Assembly: GCA_036365515.1 (NCBI GenBank)
Contig: CM070876.1
Location: 120,392,810 to 120,456,809 of the forward strand
DNA length: 64,000 nt
DNA from: Torymus aiolomorphi
Taxonomy: Eukaryota > Arthropoda > Insecta > Hymenoptera > Torymidae
Direction: 5' to 3'
Below are positions 59,409 to 64,000 of the stretch, in pieces. A program made the translations under genes and the position numbers. The number at the start of each line of letters is the position of its first letter. Position 1 is the stretch's first letter. The notes under the pieces were generated by a model that was not told where the DNA came from, did no database searches, and saw only the letters and a list, made by a program, of their open reading frames with translations.

Positions 59409-59613
59409 TAAGTATACGTTCCAGGACGTTTTTGTGCGGCGGCGTGTTAACACGAGAAGTTATAGACATGCCGCCCAAATCTCAATGGACTGTAGTTATG
59501 CATGTGTAAGAGAAAAGAAAAAATATAATTCTCTTATTAACTGCATAAACTATAGATCTTTATTGTGTTCTTTTTAAGCCGTTAGACGGTTTGGGTTGTA
59601 GTCTTTGTTTTAC

Positions 59614-59800
59614 GGCGAGCTCACACGAGAGGTGAGACAGGTCGTATGTTTGACATAACCTGTATTATCATGACTACATGATCCTTTGTTTGGCAGTGAG
59701 CTCACACGAGAGGTGAGACAAACTGTACATAACCTGTATTAACATGATCTTTTGTTGGCAGTGAGCTCACACGAGAGGTGAGACAAACTGTACAATTTGA
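59614..59800 (+). repeat. three tandem copies of a 65-80-bp unit
   Basis: Each copy begins GAGCTCACACGAGAGGTGAG followed by AC; copies start at about 59618, 59697 and 59762. The middle part is ACATAACCTGTATTA with CATGATC. GTGAGCTCAC and CTCAC/GTGAG can form a small hairpin. Confidence 0.85.
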
Positions 59801-62354
59801 CTAGAGTTATGTAATACGTCTGGCTACAGACAGCACATAACCTAGATCTGCATATTGCTCTTCCAGATTCGCAAGTGAGTTGATAGATGGCGGCGAGGTA
59901 AACAAGAACCACAATCTCGCAACGCTAATGCAGCTTATGCTTACAAGAATCTGGTAGAGACAGAGTCTGAAAAGACAAATTAATTTTCAGAAAAACAAGG
60001 AAATGCTCGGAATTTAGTTACCGGTAATTTTCCTTATCTCATTTATAATGAGTAAAAATAAATGATAGGCTTTTTCATTGAGAAAAGACTATCGGGTTTA
60101 TGCGATTACATTGCCAACTTATTCAAGGAAGAAACTGCCGAACATTTCGACGGTTTTGTCGCTTAAGCGCACTTAGATGGCTATGCCCGAATGTACGATT
60201 AAAGGAATATAATCTTCCTCCTAATTTCCTCAATGAGTAAGAGGCCGAGAACAATCTCAAGCGAGATACATAAGGGCGATGGGAGGAAAAAAGTCCCTGC
60301 ACCAGAGAGAGCAGGTTCGTTTCCCAAATCAGGATCGATTTTACAGCAATACACAGTTCTCGATCTACTGTTTGTCTCGCTGAATACGAAAGATAGCCGC
60401 ATGCAACTAGTGCTATATAACTCATGTACTGAATGGTCATGAAGTTTAACTTTAATGCTGCGCCATTGGAGTGTTACATTTTAAAGCATATTCTTAATAT
60501 ATAAAAATATATAGAAATATAAAAATCCTATTCTTGAACTGTCGTCTTATCGATCATGTAAGCAATCGAATAAAATTTTCGAGGAAAAGACAAACACAGG
60601 TGTGCGTAGCGCGCCAGTTAACATTAGCCATTATAAAAAAAAAAAAAAAAGACAAGCCGTAAGGACTGGTTCGTCTAAAGAAAATTTTATTTCTAATTTG
60701 AAAGTATTTGGCAAGAGAAACATTGGCGCGTGAAGCGTGCATGAATCTTTCTAGCCTGATCAAAGAATTGATAGAATAAAGTATAAAGGGTGCTTTGCGA
60801 CTCCGCTCACTTCCTTTTCAATTTCTTATATATATTGCCAAGCAGTGCGTTGTCAGGTTTTTGATGATCGTTAATTCTTTTTTTTCATAAAATAGTACGA
60901 TTCAAGATTATATCAATCGATTGCGAAATAAATTATTGAAAACAAAAATAAATAAATAAATAAATGAACATTTGTGTGCATAGCACTCCAATTAATACAA
61001 AATTATATAATAATTACTTTGATTATAATATTGTAATAAAAAGGTAATTGTAAATGCATAGCATCAGATTCTTTAGAACGTTTTGAAAACAGGCTGACGT
61101 TCGTTGGTTATTATACTGGTCGTATATATGTAAATCAAAATATGTCAAAATTCTAATTTTAAGTTAATTAACGATAATTATCGTGGTTTGATTTCGAGTT
61201 TTTCAATATGGATTTCTTGCGGGTACAAAAGTTACTCTTCAAGAATTACGAGATATCGAATTCAAACATTTCTGTTACTAAATTTTGTCAACGCAATTAT
61301 CAACTTACAAATAATAATTATATTATTATAAAGAGTATAATTTATTCTTTACTCATATGTATTACTGATAATGTTTTTAGTCAATTCTGACTAGATCCGT
61401 TGGGAGCAAGGAAGAAAATAAATCTCCCAAGATGTTAAATATTTACGACGTTTCGTCGACGAATTTGTCAACCGTGAATACGATTAACAACATAGATCAT
61501 ATTTATTACTCATTAGCTAAGGCTATATACATTTAAGGTTATTTATATATTTTTCATATTTATTAATCAACCAAGATATCATAATCTTAAATTTTTGACT
61601 TTAAGTATTTGTTACGCTACTTAAAGTATATATACTGCCTAATTTCTTACTGACCTATGATATGGGTTCGAGTAATCGATGAATATTCAATTGTAGTTGA
61701 TGTCTAGGTCTTATAAAGGCGTTTTTAACAACCCCTTCAAAATTCTTACAAAGTGATATGGATAAACTATTATTTGAATCAAGTAACTGGTGGTCTCAGT
61801 CAACACCAAATCTATATCAAAATGTTATTTCAATGCTTTAGTTCGTCTAAATTTTTCTATAAAGGTAAAATATCAGGTGAATTACCGTAGATTATTCGTT
61901 TATACACTGAAAAAAAAAAATTCCAATTGAATCATTTAAATACATTTTATTGAAAGAAAAAGTAATTGAAAGAATTGAGGCGTCATTGAAGTTATTACAT
62001 GACTCATTAATTGAAATATATATAATGATTGTCTTAATATTATATTATAATTCTCTTCATTTAATATTTGAATTGGAACTTTTCCTCCTTTTTCAAGTAA
62101 AATAGAACGATAGTAGTGTCTATCCGTAATCTGACTTTAGTATTACTAAATACTTAGTATTTTGTGTATTTAATCAATATATATTTATATAAGAAAAAAT
62201 CTCGCGAGTTTGTTGTGATAATTTAACATAATTATAATTCTTTTTTATGATTACAAAATTCTAAAGAAATATCGTACATAGTCTTAGAGAACAAAGATAT
62301 TCTACAAGAGTATGAGGTATGGTTGATTTCAGTTGGGTTAATCAAATTATTAAG

Positions 62355-62356
<2 letters not shown>
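59801..62356. other. no gene seen
   Basis: Mostly AT-rich. ORFs at 60123-60442 and 61208-61390 have no motif. At 61445-61490 the complement holds CGAAACGTC, but without a proper hammerhead core. Confidence 0.5.

Positions 62357-62391
<35 letters not shown>
62357..62391 (+). repeat. (AAT)n microsatellite
   Basis: About 35 bp of AATAAT repeats. A second short run lies near 62418-62432. Confidence 0.9.
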
Positions 62392-62394
<3 letters not shown>

Positions 62395-62556
62395 GTTTTG
62401 AGAGATTCTAGTGATTGAATAATAATAATAATAGTCGTTTACTGTACATGTAAAAGATTTAAAAAGTTTTAAAACATTGCGTAATAATAACATCTTTTTC
62501 AATACGAGAAAATTACATAAAAACATAAGAAATACACAATATTTCTTCTTAAAGTG

Positions 62557-62814
62557 ATGAGCGGCCATGTTGAAGCATCTAAAGGCTTGATTTTGATTGG
62601 TCGATAAGAAGAATGCGCGAAAAATTTACTGTTTGGAATTTAATGTTTGAATTTTTTAATGGAATTTTTACATTTAGAGTAGTATAAAAATGATTAAGTT
62701 CTGATTTTGAAAAAATACTTAAATACGTTAAAAGTAAAACGTAATGAAGATAGCATACATAACCTCAAAACAGAAAAGTACGCGCGAAGCGCGTTTGAAT
62801 ATCGCTTGTACATT
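62557..62814 (-). mobile_element. LINE 3' fragment, inverted copy of 17882-18150
   Basis: The complement matches the LINE at 17.9 kb through AAGCGATATTCAAACGC, TTCTGTTTTGAGGTTATGTA, TTATACTACTCTAAA and GATGCTTCAACATGGCCGCTC, with roughly one difference per 8-10 bases. Similarity stops sharply at both ends. Confidence 0.88.
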
Positions 62815-63189
62815 GAGATTTCAATGTGTCAACGACTAATTTTCAGTCTCCTCAATATCGTATCTATGTTATAATATCACAGTGAAAACCTAGAAACTAA
62901 AATGTTAGGTTTGAAAGTGTTTTAGTTCAAATGATTTAATTATTAAGATAAACAGTGGGATATAGTTCGATTTTATAAACTTAACTATTACATGTGGTAG
63001 ATTCTGATAAAGCTAGTCCAGTGGCTGATTCTGATACTTAAAGTACTTAAGTTAAGGGGGTGTCAAACTCCATTCTGCGATTTGACCGACCCATAGGTCG
63101 GTAAGGTAGGAAGTACATACTATTGATGAAATATGACACAAGCGCCATCTCTGGAAAATCGTAATAGATTTTAACATAGATGGCGCTAC

Positions 63190-63835
63190 ATATTTCAAAA
63201 ATATTAAAGATACGCGTTTTTTTATTACAAACAATTGTACGTATTTCGCGTATACGTATTTCTTTTTATAATTAATTATCCGTATTTTGCGTATACGCAT
63301 TTTTATTGTTAATAATAGTGCTTATTTCACATATATACGCATATTTATTACAAATAATTTTGCGCATTTCGCCTATACGCATTTTATAATAAATAATTTG
63401 GTGTATTTCGCCGATACACATATTTTATTCTAAATAATTATGCGTATTTCGCTTATACGCACTTTTCAGTGTTATCAATTGTGCGCATTTCGCCTATACG
63501 CATTTTATAATAAATAATTTGGTGTATTTCGCCTATACACATGTTTTATTATAAATAATTATGCGTATTTCGCTTATACGCACTTTTCAGTGTTATTAGT
63601 TGTACGCATTTCGCCTATACGCATTTTATAATAAATAATTTGGTGTATTTCGCCTATACACATGTTTTATTATAAATAATTGTGCGTATTTCGCTTATAC
63701 GCACTTTTCAGTGTTAGTAATCGTGTGCATTTTGCCTACACGCATTTTATAATAAATCATTTTGTGTATTTCGACTATACATATGTTCTATTATAAACAA
63801 ATGTGCACATTTCGCCTATACACATTTCTTATAAT
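63190..63835 (+). repeat. 121-bp tandem repeat built of palindromic 40-bp subunits
   Basis: Subunits read GCGTATTTCGCTTATACGCA or GTGTATTTCGCCTATACACA separated by TTTTATAATAAATAATT. CACTTTTCAGTGTTA recurs at about 63460, 63581 and 63702, giving an exact 121-bp higher-order period. Confidence 0.92.
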
Positions 63836-64000
63836 AATGAGATGCAGATTCATCACTTTATTATATAGTCTCAGTTATTATTGACATTTCAAAATTCAGG
63901 ACGTCGCCTCGCATGATTGCAAATGCTTTCTTAAAAATTGTAGTGCGCTTCGTACGTTTTTGTGTCCCGGTGAAGGGACAGATCGGATGCGAGGTCTAGG
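63836..64000. other. no gene seen
   Basis: The last 165 bases turn GC-richer after 63900. GCCTCGCAT and ATGCGAGGTC are inverted around 63905-63996 and could mark another element running off the window. Confidence 0.4.

Noticed and set aside
60123..60763. ORFs of 67-105 codons
   Set aside because: No recognisable motif and overlapping alternatives on both strands.
61440..61490. Second hammerhead-like motif on the minus strand
   Set aside because: CGAAACGTC is present but the CUGANGA core is not; stem II not convincing.

Overview
This window looks like a repeat-rich stretch of an arthropod nuclear genome, most likely an insect. A parasitoid wasp or other hymenopteran is my best guess, but it rests on overall flavour and not on a diagnostic gene. 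The sequence is AT-rich and has very long microsatellites. Almost all recognisable coding sequence belongs to transposable elements of the classes common in insects: Ty3/gypsy, BEL/Pao, copia, Jockey-type LINEs, Penelope, mariner-type, hAT and piggyBac. The one clear host-gene piece is a 200-bp exon of an antiquitin-type aldehyde dehydrogenase (ALDH7A1) on the minus strand at 12087-12286, with both splice sites intact.

Layout. 1-4.7 kb: 3' half of a gypsy element whose long RNase H-integrase linker ends in a TARG1-like macrodomain, followed by an env-like remnant and a probable LTR. 5.25-7.56 kb: second, heavily broken gypsy copy on the minus strand. 7.9-9.4 kb: two fold-back elements. 9.8-14.2 kb: CA array with 3' hairpin, a small MITE, the ALDH7A1 exon, a GA array and a gypsy gag remnant. 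15.2-17.05 kb: large palindromic repeat carrying a 483-bp MITE. 17.05-19.4 kb: LINE 3' fragment, 155-bp tandem repeats with a perfect 34-bp palindrome, and a second CA/hairpin unit. 20.0-23.3 kb: hAT element, nearly full-length transposase with few lesions. 23.6 kb: piggyBac MITE. 27-28.4 kb: BEL/Pao integrase. 28.4-30.0 kb: dispersed repeats and a third CA/hairpin unit. 30.2 kb: about 450 bp of (TC)n. 31-32.1 kb: second hAT copy with an inverted duplication. 32.2-35 kb: decayed BEL/Pao. 36.5-38.3 kb: decayed LINE. 38.7-45.9 kb: copia element with a 3.2-kb mariner-superfamily element inserted in gag. 45.9-48.9 kb: two inverted arrays of one 30-bp minisatellite flanking a MITE. 49.0-50.9 kb: LINE with ORF1 only (HAL1-like). 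51.7-58.4 kb: two Penelope elements head to head, the left one split by an apparently intact 1291-bp mariner, the right one carrying a hammerhead-ribozyme-like motif that the left copy has lost. 58.9-64 kb: piggyBac transposase tail, tandem repeats and an inverted copy of the LINE fragment at 17.9 kb.

The order of insertion can be read directly in two places: mariner after Penelope, and the DD41D-like element after copia. The mariner transposase is the only element protein that looks complete. The most unusual protein feature is the macrodomain inside the gypsy polyprotein. I found no tRNA or rRNA gene, and the CRISPR-like 30-bp array is a plain minisatellite.
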